Source: Herbaspirillum sp. AP02 (GTDB taxonomy: Bacteria; Pseudomonadota; Gammaproteobacteria; Burkholderiales; Burkholderiaceae_D). From it: 64,000 nucleotides of DNA. A program made the position numbers and the translations under genes. The stretch's first letter is position 1, and the number at the start of each line of letters is the position of its first letter. Shown in pieces: positions 43,418 through 52,810 of the stretch. The stretch is taken from contig NZ_JADWMY010000003.1 of assembly GCF_015767275.1 (NCBI RefSeq), positions 124,001-188,000 on the forward strand, given 5' to 3'. Under the pieces are notes generated by a model that was given only the letters and a program-made list of their open reading frames with translations, had not been told where the DNA came from and searched no databases.

Positions 43418-43503
43418 AAAAAGCTGCAGCGGTCCCGATTGAACCGGGAAACGCCGCTCCCTACACTCGACTTCATTCTGATGCAAGCCACCTGGAGAAT
43501 GCA

Positions 43504-44664
43504 ATGTCCGTGATGGAGAAACCGGCCGCCCTGGCGGCCCGTGAAGAAGATGCGCTGACCCCGCTGCTGGCCGAGATCCGCGCGCGCCGCGAGGAATTCG
43601 CGGCCCAGCGTTTCGTGCCCAAGGATTTCATCGCGCAACTGAAGAAGGTCGGCGTCTATCGCGCCGCCACCCCGCAATGCTTCGGTGGCAGCGGCATGTC
43701 GCCGATGGCCTTTCTGCAGCTGGTGGAACGCATTTCCGCAGCCGATGGCTCGGTCGGCTGGGTCGCCAGCTTCGGCTCGGCCTCGGTCTACCTGGCGGCC
43801 CTGCCCAAGGACACCCAGGCCAAGCTCTACGCCAACAGTCCCGACCTGACCTTTGCCGGTGGCCTGTTCCCAATCCAGCCAGCGACCCAGGTCGAAGGCG
43901 GCTGGATGGTCAATGGCACCTGGAAGTTCGCCAGCGGCAGCAAGGGCGCCGACATGCTGGGCGTGGGCATCGGCGCGGCCGTCCCTGGCCAGCCCGGCGC
44001 CAAGCCGCGCACCGCGGTGCTGCCGCCGGACCAGGTCGAGATCGTCGACAACTGGGACGTCATGGGCCTGCTCGGCACCGGTAGCCACGACCTCAAGGTC
44101 AGCCAGCAATTCGTGCCGGAAGAGTGGACCTTCATCCGTGGCGGCGTGCCTACCATCGACGAGCCGCTGTACCGCTATCCCACCATCGCCTATGCCGCGC
44201 AGGTGCTGGCGGTGGTCAACCTCGGCGTGGGCCGTGCCGCCATCGACGAGATCAACCAGATGTCCGGTGGCCGCGTGGCCATCACCGGCGCGCCCAAGCT
44301 GGCCGACCGTTCCTATGTGCGCATCGAGGTGGCCAAGGCCGAAGCCAGGCTGCGTTCGGCGCGCGCCTTCCTGTATGACGCCACCAGCGAGGTGTGGGAA
44401 TCCATCCTCGCCGGCAATCCCGTCACGCCCGAACAGGTCAGCCTGCTGCGCCTGACCGCAGTAGAGATCGCCAAGGTCGGCAACGAGGTGGTGCAAGCCA
44501 TGTTCGGCCTGGCCGGTACCACCGCCATCTACAGCAACCATCCCCTGCAGCGTTACCTGCGAGACGCCGCCGTGGTCAAGCAGCACGCCTTCCTGGGCGA
44601 GGGCATCTATGACGGTGCCGGTGCGGTCACGCTGGGCGTGCCGCCGATGCCGGGTTTCCTGTGA
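43504..44664 (+). CDS. iacA: Indole-3-acetate monooxygenase, acyl-CoA-dehydrogenase-fold
   Basis: A 386-residue group D flavin monooxygenase of the HpaB/HsaA/acyl-CoA-dehydrogenase fold. Characteristic stretches are VYRAATPQCFGGSGMSPMAFLQLVERISAADGSVGW, GTWKFASGSKGADMLGVG, DNWDVMGLLGTGSHDLKVSQQFVPEEWTF and YSNHPLQRYLRDAAVVKQHAFL. IacA hydroxylates IAA as the first catabolic step with reduced flavin from IacG. Related indole oxygenases share the fold. The assignment rests on the combination with iacB, iacE, iacC, iacD, iacF, iacG and iacH. ATG 43504 gives a good N-terminus; the longer frame lacks a ribosome site. Confidence 0.88.
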   Translation: MSVMEKPAALAAREEDALTPLLAEIRARREEFAAQRFVPKDFIAQLKKVGVYRAATPQCFGGSGMSPMAFLQLVERISAADGSVGWVASFGSASVYLAALPKDTQAKLYANSPDLTFAGGLFPIQPATQVEGGWMVNGTWKFASGSKGADMLGVGIGAAVPGQPGAKPRTAVLPPDQVEIVDNWDVMGLLGTGSHDLKVSQQFVPEEWTFIRGGVPTIDEPLYRYPTIAYAAQVLAVVNLGVGRAAIDEINQMSGGRVAITGAPKLADRSYVRIEVAKAEARLRSARAFLYDATSEVWESILAGNPVTPEQVSLLRLTAVEIAKVGNEVVQAMFGLAGTTAIYSNHPLQRYLRDAAVVKQHAFLGEGIYDGAGAVTLGVPPMPGFL

Positions 44665-44723
44665 GCTGCACATCTGTTGCACACGCCATTTTTTGATCGC
44701 CAAGTTTTCAGTCCGGAGCCTCC

Positions 44724-45095
44724 ATGAGCCAAATCCCAAGCAATGATAAAGAGCCACTGCGCGTCCTCTTCTGCGTCGGCGTGACGCAGAACTTCTTCGA
44801 CCTGCCCGCCACCGATACCGGTCCGGTGTGGCAAGCCTATGGCCAGATGATGACCGCGCTGGCCACCATGGACGGCATCAAGGTATTGGGCACCATGGAT
44901 GACGACCGCCTCATGGTCGGCAAGTCCGACGACGCTCCCTGGACCTTCTACATCATGGCCGACGTGGTCGATCTCGATACTGTCGTGGCCGCCTGCAACC
45001 TGTTCCGCACCACCATGGTGGGTGAACATCGCCTCTGGAAGTACGGCAAGATCGAAGCCCGCGTGGGCCGTGCACTGATCATCCAGGGCGCCTGA
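44724..45095 (+). CDS. iacB: IacB-type small protein
   Basis: A 123-residue protein (LRVLFCVGVTQNFFDLPATDTGPVWQAYGQMMTALATMDGIKVLG, VGEHRLWKYGKIEARVGRALII). Its size, position right after iacA and the aromatic-rich start match the small IacB proteins of IAA-degrading clusters. The fold looks like a small alpha/beta dimeric barrel, but its biochemical role in the pathway is not established to my knowledge. It starts 59 bases after iacA and runs almost into iacE (2-base gap). Confidence 0.78.
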   Translation: MSQIPSNDKEPLRVLFCVGVTQNFFDLPATDTGPVWQAYGQMMTALATMDGIKVLGTMDDDRLMVGKSDDAPWTFYIMADVVDLDTVVAACNLFRTTMVGEHRLWKYGKIEARVGRALIIQGA

Positions 45096-45097
45096 GC

Positions 45098-45841
45098 ATG
45101 GACAAGAAGATTGCCCTGGTCACCGGTGCCGCGCGCGGTCTCGGTGAAAGCATCGCCCGCAAGATGCACGCCGCCGGCTACAAGGTGGCGTTGTCGGATA
45201 TCGACCTGGAGCACGTCTCGGCCGTGGCCGCCAGCCTGGACGCGAGCGGCGCCACGGCCATGCCGCTGGCGCTGGACGTGCGGCGCAAGCCCGACTTCAT
45301 CGCTGCCTGCGACGCCATCGAGCTGCGCTGGGGCGGTGCGACGGTGCTGGTCAACAATGCCGGCCGCTCCCGTGTGGCAGCACTGATGGAGATCACTCCC
45401 GAAGAGTGGGACGAGGTCACCGCCATCAACATGAAGGGCACATTTCTTGCATGCCAGGTGTTCGGCAAGCGCTTCGCCGAGCGTGGCTACGGTCGCATCA
45501 TCAACATCGCCTCGCTGGCCGGACAGAACGGCGGCACCGCCACTGGCGCCCACTATGCGGCCGCCAAGGGCGCCGTGCTCACGCTGACCAAGGTGTTTGC
45601 ACGCGAGCTGGCCGGGGCCGGCGTGACGGTCAATGCCATCTCGCCCGGTCCGCTGGACCTGCCCATCGTGCGCGAAATCGTCCCGGCCGACAAACTGGCT
45701 GCGACCATCGCCACCATCCCGGTCAAGACCCTGGGCGAACCGGATTTCATTGCTGATGCGGTGCTGCTGCTGGCCTCGCCCGATGCCGGGTCGGCCACCG
45801 GCGCCTGCCTCGATATCAATGGCGGTCTGTACATGCGTTGA
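45098..45841 (+). CDS. iacE: Short-chain dehydrogenase IacE
   Basis: A 247-residue classical SDR. It has TGAARGLGESIA (cofactor motif at residues 9-20), NNAG (86-89), N111, and the catalytic S139, Y153 and K157 in INIASLAGQNGGTATGAHYAAAKGAV. In IAA catabolism IacE acts with IacA on the oxidised indole to form the hydroxy-oxindole-acetic acid intermediate. It is translated directly after iacB and is followed by the importer genes, probably on one transcript. Confidence 0.87.
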   Translation: MDKKIALVTGAARGLGESIARKMHAAGYKVALSDIDLEHVSAVAASLDASGATAMPLALDVRRKPDFIAACDAIELRWGGATVLVNNAGRSRVAALMEITPEEWDEVTAINMKGTFLACQVFGKRFAERGYGRIINIASLAGQNGGTATGAHYAAAKGAVLTLTKVFARELAGAGVTVNAISPGPLDLPIVREIVPADKLAATIATIPVKTLGEPDFIADAVLLLASPDAGSATGACLDINGGLYMR

Positions 45842-45937
45842 CAGACGTCGCCTCTGCTTTGATGTCACATTGCTGTCCTCAGATCGATGGCGGAGTGGGG
45901 AAGCCCGCCATCATCTCAACCACCAAGGGAGAAACAC

Positions 45938-47101
45938 ATGCTGCACAAACGCCTGATTGCCACGGCCGCGCTGGCCGCCTTCGGTACCATCGCCAGCCTC
46001 GCCGGCAATCCCGCTTTCGCACAGGTCAAGATCGGGGTCGTGACCTCCTCCACCGGGCCGGTGTCGCTGGTGGGTATTCCGCAGAAGAACACGGTGCCGC
46101 TGCTGCCCACCAAGATCGGCGACCTCAAGGTCGAGTACATCTCGCTGGATGACGCCAGTGATCCGACCAAGTCGGTCACCGAAATCAAGAAGCTCATCGC
46201 CGAATACAACGTCGATGCCATCATCGGCCCCAGCGGTTCGCCCAATGCCATGGGCGTGATCTCGTTTGTCGCCGAAGCCGGGGTGCCGATGCTGGCGCCC
46301 GTGGGCACCGCCGCCGTGGTGCTGCCGATGACCGAACCGAAGAAATGGGTCTTCAAGACCACCCAGAACGATGACCTGATCGCCAAGGCGCTGGTGGAGC
46401 AGATGGTCAAGACCAAGGTCAAGACCGCCGGCTTCATCGCCGTCAATGACCCCTTCGGCGAGAACTGGGCCAAGGTCTTCACCGAACTGGCCGGCAAGAA
46501 CGGCATCAAGATCGTCGCCAACGAGCGCTACCAGCGCACCGATACCTCGGTGACCGCGCAGACCCTGAAGATCATCGTCGCCAATCCGGATGCGGTGCTG
46601 GTGGCCGCCCCGGGTGCGGCGACCGTGCTGCCGCAGACCACCCTGTTCGACCAGGGCTACAAGGGCAAGCTGTACCAGACCCATGGCGCGGCGCTGCCGG
46701 CCTTCCTGCAGCTGGGCAAGAACAAGGTGGAAGGCACCATCCTGGCCGCCAGCCTGATGCTGGTGCTGCCGGAGATCGCCGACAGCAACCCGTCCAAGAA
46801 GGTCGCCACCGAGTACATCGAGGCCTACAAGAAGATGTACAACACCGTGCCCGCCACCTTCGGCGCCAACGTCTATGACGCCGGCCTGCTGCTGGAAAAA
46901 GCCATCCCCGTGGCCGCCAAGAAGGCCAAGCCGGGCAGCAAGGAATTCCGCGCCGCCCTGCGTGATGCACTGGAAAACACCAAGGAAGTGGTGGGTACCC
47001 AGGGCGTCTACAACATGAGCCCGGCCGACCATAGCGGCTTCGACGAGCGCGGCCGCGAGCTGATCACCGTCAAGGGCGGCAACTGGACCCTGCTCAAATA
47101 A
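45938..47101 (+). CDS. Periplasmic binding protein of the second LIV-type ABC importer
   Basis: A 387-residue type I periplasmic-binding protein with signal peptide (MLHKRLIATAALAAFGTIASLAGNPAFA). The fold is shown by VKIGVVTSSTGPVSLVGIPQ, DDASDPTKSVTEIKKLIAEYNVDAIIGPS and FIAVNDPFGENWAKVFTELAGKNGIKIV. It is the LivK-like family often used for aromatic acids. Lying 96 bases after iacE and ahead of a complete importer, it is the best candidate for IAA uptake, but this is inference. The ATG follows AAGGGAGAAAC. Confidence 0.87.
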   Translation: MLHKRLIATAALAAFGTIASLAGNPAFAQVKIGVVTSSTGPVSLVGIPQKNTVPLLPTKIGDLKVEYISLDDASDPTKSVTEIKKLIAEYNVDAIIGPSGSPNAMGVISFVAEAGVPMLAPVGTAAVVLPMTEPKKWVFKTTQNDDLIAKALVEQMVKTKVKTAGFIAVNDPFGENWAKVFTELAGKNGIKIVANERYQRTDTSVTAQTLKIIVANPDAVLVAAPGAATVLPQTTLFDQGYKGKLYQTHGAALPAFLQLGKNKVEGTILAASLMLVLPEIADSNPSKKVATEYIEAYKKMYNTVPATFGANVYDAGLLLEKAIPVAAKKAKPGSKEFRAALRDALENTKEVVGTQGVYNMSPADHSGFDERGRELITVKGGNWTLLK

Positions 47102-47232
47102 TAATCACGTCGTACCTCCGCCTTCTGCCGCAAGCAGGAGGCGGAGTGCTCCACCTCCACACGCATCCCGAACCCGGCGCTTCGTCCCTGGCCTGACCCC
47201 CACGCGCGCGCCGGCTCCACAAGGAAGTCGCA

Positions 47233-48267
47233 ATGAATCTCCAAATCGTGGCGCTCCTGGGACAGGACGGCATCACCAACGGCGCCATCTATGCGCTGCT
47301 GGCGCTGTCCATCGTCCTGGTCTTCACCGTCACCCGCATCCTGCTGATACCGCAGGGCGAATTCGTCTCCTTTGGCGCGCTCACCATGGGCATGATGCAG
47401 AACGGCCAACCGCTGACGGTGGCCTGGCTGCTGGTGGCCATGTGCCTGGGCGCCTGTGTCTTCGATCTGTACGACATGTGGCGCAGCAGCCGTCGCCGCC
47501 CCAGCCTGTGGCTGCCGGCCAAGCTGGTCTATGCGGCCGTGGTGGCCGGCGTGGCGCTGTCGGTCAACTTCACCACCCTGCCCATGCTGGTGCAGGTCCT
47601 GATGACCCTGCTGCTGCTGGTACCGATGGGGCCGCTGATGTACCGCATGGCCTTCCAGCCGATTGCCAGCGCTTCGCCGCTGGTGTTGCTGATCGTCTCC
47701 ATCGCCGTGCACGTGGCGCTGGTGGGCGTGGCGCTGCTGGTGTTCGGCCCCGAGGGGGCGCGCACCGCGCCCTTCACCGAGGCCGCGCTGGAGGTCGGCA
47801 GCTTCCGCTTCTCCAGCCAGGCGCTGTGGGTGATCTGCGTGTCGCTGCTGCTGATCGTGGGCCTGTTCCTGATGTTCGAACGCACCCTGTATGGCAAGGC
47901 CTTGCGCGCCGCCGCCCTCAATCGCATGGGTGCACGGCTCATGGGCATCTCGCCGGTCTTTGCCGGCAAGGCCATGTTCCTGCTGGCCTCCTTGATCGGA
48001 GTGATGTCGGGCGTGCTGATCGCGCCCATCACCACGATCTACTATGACTCCGGTTTCCTGATCAGCCTCAAGGGCTTCGTCGGTTCCATCATCGGCGGAC
48101 TGGTCAGCTATCCGGTGGCCGCAGTGGGCGCACTGGCCATTGGCCTGATCGAATCCTTCTCCACCTTCTGGGCCAGCGCCTACAAGGAAATCATCGTCTT
48201 CGTGCTGATCATCCCCATCCTGTTGTGGCGCTCCTTGTCCACCCGTCATGTGGAGGAAGAAGAATGA
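47233..48267 (+). CDS. LivH-type permease
   Basis: A 344-residue membrane protein with about eight to nine segments (NGAIYALLALSIVLVFTVTRILLIPQGEFVSFGALTMGMM and ALRAAALNRMGARLMGISPVFAGKAMFLLASLIGVMSGVL). It is about 50 residues longer than usual LivH, the extra being a cytoplasmic loop YDMWRSSRRRPSLWLPAKLVYA near residue 80. A ribosome site, AAGGAAGTCGC, is present. The stop overlaps the next ATG (ATGA). Confidence 0.87.
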   Translation: MNLQIVALLGQDGITNGAIYALLALSIVLVFTVTRILLIPQGEFVSFGALTMGMMQNGQPLTVAWLLVAMCLGACVFDLYDMWRSSRRRPSLWLPAKLVYAAVVAGVALSVNFTTLPMLVQVLMTLLLLVPMGPLMYRMAFQPIASASPLVLLIVSIAVHVALVGVALLVFGPEGARTAPFTEAALEVGSFRFSSQALWVICVSLLLIVGLFLMFERTLYGKALRAAALNRMGARLMGISPVFAGKAMFLLASLIGVMSGVLIAPITTIYYDSGFLISLKGFVGSIIGGLVSYPVAAVGALAIGLIESFSTFWASAYKEIIVFVLIIPILLWRSLSTRHVEEEE

Positions 48268-50138
48268 AAGCGATCTCTTCCCACCTGTTCTCCCGACTAA
48301 CTTCGCGTGGCGCGCTGGCAATCTTCGTGGTCCTGATGGCGGCGGCGCCGTTCGTGCTGCCGCCGTTCACCATGACCCTGCTCAACAACATCGGTCTGGC
48401 CTCGCTGGTGGTGCTGGGACTGGTGCTGCTGACCGGCGTGGCCGGCCTGACCAGCTTCGGCCAGGCCGCCTTCGTCGGCCTGGGTGCCTACCTCTCGGCG
48501 GCGCTGTCGGCCAAGGTGCTGCCGCTGCCCGATGCCCTGCTGTGGATGCAATCGCCCTGGGTGGCGCTGGTGGTGGCCCTGGCGCTGACGGCCTTGCTGG
48601 CCTTTGCCGTCGGCAGCGTCACGCTCAAGCTGTCCGGCCACTACCTGCCGCTGGGCACCATTGCCTGGGGCATCAGCCTGTACTTCATCTTCGGCACGCT
48701 GGAGAGCATGGGTGGGCAGACCGGCATGTCCGGCATTCCCTCCATCGCCCTGTTTGGTGTACCGCTGACCTCGGACCGTGCCATGTTCGGGCTGATCTGG
48801 GTGGCCGTGCTGCTGGGCGTGGCGGCCCTGAGCAACCTGCTGGATTCGCGCGAGGGTCGCGCCATCCGCGCCCTGAAGGGCGGCATCGTGATGGCCGAGG
48901 CCATGGGCATCAACACGGCCCGCATGCGCATCGTGGTGTTCGTCATCGCGGCCGTGCTGGCGGCGCTCTCGGGCTGGCTGTACGTGCACATGCAGCGCTT
49001 CGTGAACCCGTCGCCGTTCGGCCTGGGCTTTGGCATCGACTACCTGTTCATGGCCGTGCTCGGTGGTGCCAGCCATGTCTGGGGCGCGGTGCTGGGTTCG
49101 GCCCTGATCGTGGTGCTCAAGGAATGGCTGCAAGGCATCCTGCCGGTGCTGCTGGGGCGCTCGGGCAACTTCGAGACCATCGTCTTCGGCCTCTTGATCG
49201 TGGTGCTGCTGCAGCGTTCGCGTGATGGTGTCTGGCCTTACCTGGCGCGCCTGGTGCCGGTGCGTACGCGCCGCCTGCAGATCGATCCGCAGGCCGAGGC
49301 GCTGCCGCGTCGTGCCATGCCGGCCGCCCACGAGGTGGTGCTGGATGTGCGCAACGTCACCCGCAAGTTCGGCGGACTGGTCGCCAATAACGATATGAGC
49401 CTGAAGGTGATGGCCGGCGAAGTGCTGGCCCTGATCGGCCCCAATGGCGCAGGCAAATCGACCCTGTTCAACCAGGTTTCCGGGGTGGATACGCCGACTT
49501 CGGGCAGCGTGCAGTTCCGTGGCCATGAAGTGACCGGTCGTGGCGCGCGTCATATCGCCGGACTGGGCATGAGCCGCAGCTTCCAGCACGTGCGCCTGAT
49601 GGCGCGCATGACGGTGCTGGAGAACGTGGCCATCGGTGCCTACCTGCGCGGCCAGCGCGGCGTGCTGGCCTCGATGCTGCGCCTGGACCGCCAGGAAGAA
49701 GCGCGAATCCTGGCCGAGGCGGCGCGCCAGATCGAACGCGTGGGCCTGACGGCGCAGATGTACGAGCAGGCCGGCTCGCTCTCGCTGGGCCAGCAACGCA
49801 TCCTTGAAATCGCCCGCGCTCTCGCGGCCGACCCTTGCCTGTTGCTGCTGGATGAGCCGGCAGCCGGCCTGCGCCTGGGCGAGAAGCAGGCCCTGGGCGA
49901 CCTGCTGCGCAAACTGCGCAGCGAGGGCATGGCCATCCTGCTGGTGGAACACGACATGGACTTCGTCATGGAACTGGTGGACCGCATCGTGGTGATGGAT
50001 TTCGGCCAGAAGATCGCCGAAGGCCTGCCCGAGGAAATCCAGAACAACCCCGCCGTGCTGGAAGCCTACCTGGGCGCGGCTGATGAAGAAGCGATCCCCG
50101 ACACCGCACTGGCGGCAGGAGCACACCATGGGCAATAA
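48264..50138 (+). CDS. Fused LivM permease-LivG ATPase
   Basis: A 624-residue fusion. Residues 1-330 form a LivM-type permease (LLTGVAGLTSFGQAAFVGLGAYLSAALS, VTLKLSGHYLPLGTIAWGISLYF, GINTARMRIVVFVIAAVLAALSGWLYVHMQ). After a linker near residue 345, residues 360-610 form a LivG-type ATPase with Walker A GPNGAGKST, signature LSLGQQRILEIARAL, Walker B LLLLDEPAAGL and the switch His in LVEHDMDFVM. Permease-ATPase fusions make a half-transporter in one chain. This differs from the LivH-LivM fusion at 23078. The start overlaps the LivH stop, and the end overlaps the next start by 11 bases. Confidence 0.9.
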   Translation: MKAISSHLFSRLTSRGALAIFVVLMAAAPFVLPPFTMTLLNNIGLASLVVLGLVLLTGVAGLTSFGQAAFVGLGAYLSAALSAKVLPLPDALLWMQSPWVALVVALALTALLAFAVGSVTLKLSGHYLPLGTIAWGISLYFIFGTLESMGGQTGMSGIPSIALFGVPLTSDRAMFGLIWVAVLLGVAALSNLLDSREGRAIRALKGGIVMAEAMGINTARMRIVVFVIAAVLAALSGWLYVHMQRFVNPSPFGLGFGIDYLFMAVLGGASHVWGAVLGSALIVVLKEWLQGILPVLLGRSGNFETIVFGLLIVVLLQRSRDGVWPYLARLVPVRTRRLQIDPQAEALPRRAMPAAHEVVLDVRNVTRKFGGLVANNDMSLKVMAGEVLALIGPNGAGKSTLFNQVSGVDTPTSGSVQFRGHEVTGRGARHIAGLGMSRSFQHVRLMARMTVLENVAIGAYLRGQRGVLASMLRLDRQEEARILAEAARQIERVGLTAQMYEQAGSLSLGQQRILEIARALAADPCLLLLDEPAAGLRLGEKQALGDLLRKLRSEGMAILLVEHDMDFVMELVDRIVVMDFGQKIAEGLPEEIQNNPAVLEAYLGAADEEAIPDTALAAGAHHGQ

Positions 50139-50877
50139 GGTATTGGAAGTGCGCGACCTCTCGGCCGCCTATGGCCGGGTGCAGGTCCTCTCCGGCATCG
50201 ACCTGTCGGTGGAGCAGGGCAAGATCGTCACCGTGATCGGCCCCAATGGCGCCGGCAAGACCACGCTGCTCTCGGCCATCATGGGTGTGCTGCCCTCGCG
50301 CGGGGCGATGGCCTTCGATGGCGTGATCCGCCATTCGCCGGAAGTGGAAGACATGGTCGCCGCCGGCATGACCCTGGTACCGGAGAAGCGCGAACTCTTC
50401 GCCGAGATGAACATCGAGGACAACCTGATGCTGGGCGCCTTCCAGCGCTATCGCACCGGCCAGCGCGACCACGCGGCCACGCTGGAAGAGGTCTATACGC
50501 TCTTCCCGCGCCTGCGTGAACGGCGCACCCAGCACGCCGGCACGCTCTCCGGCGGCGAACGCCAGATGCTCGCGGTGGGCCGCGCCCTGATGGCCAAGCC
50601 GCGCCTGTTGATGCTGGACGAACCCAGCCTGGGACTGGCACCGCTGATCGTGCGCGAAATCTTCCGCATCATCGCCGAGCTGCGCCGGCGCGGCGTTTCC
50701 ATCCTGCTGGTGGAGCAGAACGCACGCGCTGCCTTGCAGGTGGCCGACTATGGCTACGTGCTGGAAAACGGCGAAATCCGCATGCACGGCCCGGCCAGCC
50801 AGTTGGCCCATGACCGCCGCGTGATCGAGGCTTACCTGGGCTTGTCCGGCAAGCACCAGGACAAGCTGGCCGGTTGA
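50128..50877 (+). CDS. LivF-type ABC ATPase
   Basis: A 249-residue ATPase with Walker A GPNGAGKTT, the LivF marker LVPEKRELFAEMNIEDNLMLGAFQRY, signature LSGGERQMLAVGRAL, Walker B LLMLDEPSLGLAPL and LVEQNARAALQVADYGYVLENGE. The start at MGNKVLEV lies inside the preceding gene. It closes the transporter set; the ketopantoate-reductase-like gene follows after 22 bases. Confidence 0.9.
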   Translation: MGNKVLEVRDLSAAYGRVQVLSGIDLSVEQGKIVTVIGPNGAGKTTLLSAIMGVLPSRGAMAFDGVIRHSPEVEDMVAAGMTLVPEKRELFAEMNIEDNLMLGAFQRYRTGQRDHAATLEEVYTLFPRLRERRTQHAGTLSGGERQMLAVGRALMAKPRLLMLDEPSLGLAPLIVREIFRIIAELRRRGVSILLVEQNARAALQVADYGYVLENGEIRMHGPASQLAHDRRVIEAYLGLSGKHQDKLAG

Positions 50878-50899
50878 GATTTCTTGTTGAGCCCATGCC

Positions 50900-51994
50900 A
50901 TGAGTAACGACACTGTAGACATCGCAGACACTGCTGTTTTCCAACCTCCTGCTGCGCCGCTGCGCATCTGCATCGCCGGGGCCGGCGCCATCGGCGGCAC
51001 CCTGGCGGTGCGCCTGTCGGCGGCCGGCCACCAGGTCAGCGTGCTGGCCCGTGGCCAGACGCTGCAGGCCATCCGCGAGGGCGGCCTGACCCTGCATGAT
51101 CTGCATGGCACCGCGCATGCCCGTCCGGCGGCCGATGATCAGCCGTCTTTCGGTGTGCAGGACGTGATTTTTCTGTGCGCCAAGAGTCAGGACATGTCAG
51201 CCTTGTTACCCCAGATTGCGCCGCTGGTCGGCAGCGAGACGGTGGTGATCCCCACCAGCAACGGTGTGCCGTGGTGGTATTTCCACCGCGAGGGCGGGCG
51301 CTTCGATAGCGAGACCGTCAAGGCGGTCGATCCCGACGGCACCCTGTCCCGTGCGGTCCCGTTGACGCAGCTGATCGGCAGCGTGCTCTTCATCACGGCC
51401 GAGGTGGAGAGCCCGGGCGTGATCCGTTCGGTCAATCCCCACCTGATGGTGTTGGGCGAACCCTCCGGCGAGATGAGCGAGCGTCTGCTACGCGTGCGCG
51501 CCGCCGTGGAGGCGGCCGGCATCGAGGCCCGCGCCACCGATCGCATCCGCGACAAGCTGTGGACCAAGATCATCGCCAACATCAGCACCAATCCGCTGTC
51601 GGTCATCACGCAGGGCACGCTGGAGCAGTTGTATGGCTTGCCGGAGTTGCGCGAGGTGGTCAGCCAGATCATGCGCGAGACGCTGCTGGTGGCGTCCAGT
51701 TACGGGGCGCGGGTGGATATCGACCCGCTTACCTTCGTGCAGTTGGGCGAAGCCATGGGCGCCTTCCGCACCTCCATGCTGCAGGACCTGGAACGCGGCC
51801 GCCCGCTGGAGCTGGCTGCCATCGGCGATGCCGTGCTGGAGCTGGCCGAGCGCTTCGCCATCCCCATGCCGATCACGCGCGCCATCGTGTCGCTGGCACG
51901 GTTCCGGGGCGAGGCGGCAAGGCAGCAGCGAGAGCAGAAAGAACAGAGAGAGCCGCAGACACAACAAACGCAGCCAGCGGCGCGGGCCGCCTGA
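50900..51994 (+). CDS. Ketopantoate-reductase-family oxidoreductase (PanE/ApbA-like)
   Basis: A 364-residue protein with the N-terminal Rossmann motif LRICIAGAGAIGGTLAVRLSAAGHQV, AKSQDM and PTSNGVPWW, and the C-terminal helical domain with RIRDKLWTKIIANISTNPLSVI. The core matches 2-dehydropantoate 2-reductase relatives, but the last 25 residues are a Gln/Glu/Arg-rich tail and many catabolic operons use such proteins for other 2-keto or 3-keto acids. Placement after an IAA-associated importer suggests a catabolic oxidoreductase rather than pantothenate synthesis (inference). Confidence 0.78.
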   Translation: MSNDTVDIADTAVFQPPAAPLRICIAGAGAIGGTLAVRLSAAGHQVSVLARGQTLQAIREGGLTLHDLHGTAHARPAADDQPSFGVQDVIFLCAKSQDMSALLPQIAPLVGSETVVIPTSNGVPWWYFHREGGRFDSETVKAVDPDGTLSRAVPLTQLIGSVLFITAEVESPGVIRSVNPHLMVLGEPSGEMSERLLRVRAAVEAAGIEARATDRIRDKLWTKIIANISTNPLSVITQGTLEQLYGLPELREVVSQIMRETLLVASSYGARVDIDPLTFVQLGEAMGAFRTSMLQDLERGRPLELAAIGDAVLELAERFAIPMPITRAIVSLARFRGEAARQQREQKEQREPQTQQTQPAARAA

Positions 51995-52033
51995 GCGCGA
52001 TTAACTCATCCACAGGATTCAGGAGTCAGATCG

Positions 52034-52810
52034 ATGAACATCATGCACTACAGCTACGGCGCAGATAAGCCGGCCCACTGCAGCGACCAGGAATGGGCGC
52101 TGCGCATCCAGCTGGCCCACTGTTATCGCCTGGTCGATTACCTGGGCTGGACCGAGATGATCTTCAACCACATCTCGGTGCGGGTGCCGGGGCCGGAGCA
52201 TCACTACCTGGTCAATCCCTTCGCCCTGAACTACAACGAAGTCACACCGGCCAACCTGTTGAAAGTCGGTCTGGACGGGCAACTGGCCGAGCCATCCGAC
52301 TACAAGGCCAACCCGGCCGGTTTCGCCCTGCACAGTGCCATCCACGGTGCGCGGGACGACCTGCGCTGCGTGATCCATACGCACACCACCCCGATCTCGG
52401 CGGTGACCATGAAGAAGAGCGGCTTCGAGCACAACGACTTCTACGGTGCACAACTGTTCGGCCGCATCGGTTATCACGCATTCGAAGGCATCACGCTCTT
52501 TGCGGAAGAGAAGGAACGCATGCTGCAAAGCCTGGGCCAGAAGCACATCCTGGTCTTGCGCAACCATGGTGTGGCGGTGTGCGAGAGCGACATTGAACGC
52601 GCCTTCTTCCTGCTGTGGACGGTGCAGCGCGCGGCCGAGATCCAGGTGGCGGGCCGTGCCATGAGCGGCGAAGACCAGCAGTTGCCGGACGACGTACGCC
52701 AGAAGTGCGCCGACCTGACCCAGCAACTGATCCGCAATGACGGCTTTGCGGTGATCTTCTTCGAGGCCATCGTGCGCAAGATGTTGAAGGCGGCTTATCA
52801 GGTCAGTTGA
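52034..52810 (+). CDS. Class II aldolase/adducin-family protein
   Basis: A 258-residue zinc-dependent aldolase-fold protein. Zinc ligand blocks are VIHTHTTPISA and LRNHGVAV, with FNHISVRVPG and NPFALNYNEVTP as the phosphate or substrate loop region. Class II aldolase/adducin members cleave or decarboxylate small hydroxy acids. It follows the ketopantoate-reductase-like gene by 39 bases and is the last gene of the long plus-strand run that begins at iacA. What it acts on is unknown. Confidence 0.82.
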   Translation: MNIMHYSYGADKPAHCSDQEWALRIQLAHCYRLVDYLGWTEMIFNHISVRVPGPEHHYLVNPFALNYNEVTPANLLKVGLDGQLAEPSDYKANPAGFALHSAIHGARDDLRCVIHTHTTPISAVTMKKSGFEHNDFYGAQLFGRIGYHAFEGITLFAEEKERMLQSLGQKHILVLRNHGVAVCESDIERAFFLLWTVQRAAEIQVAGRAMSGEDQQLPDDVRQKCADLTQQLIRNDGFAVIFFEAIVRKMLKAAYQVS

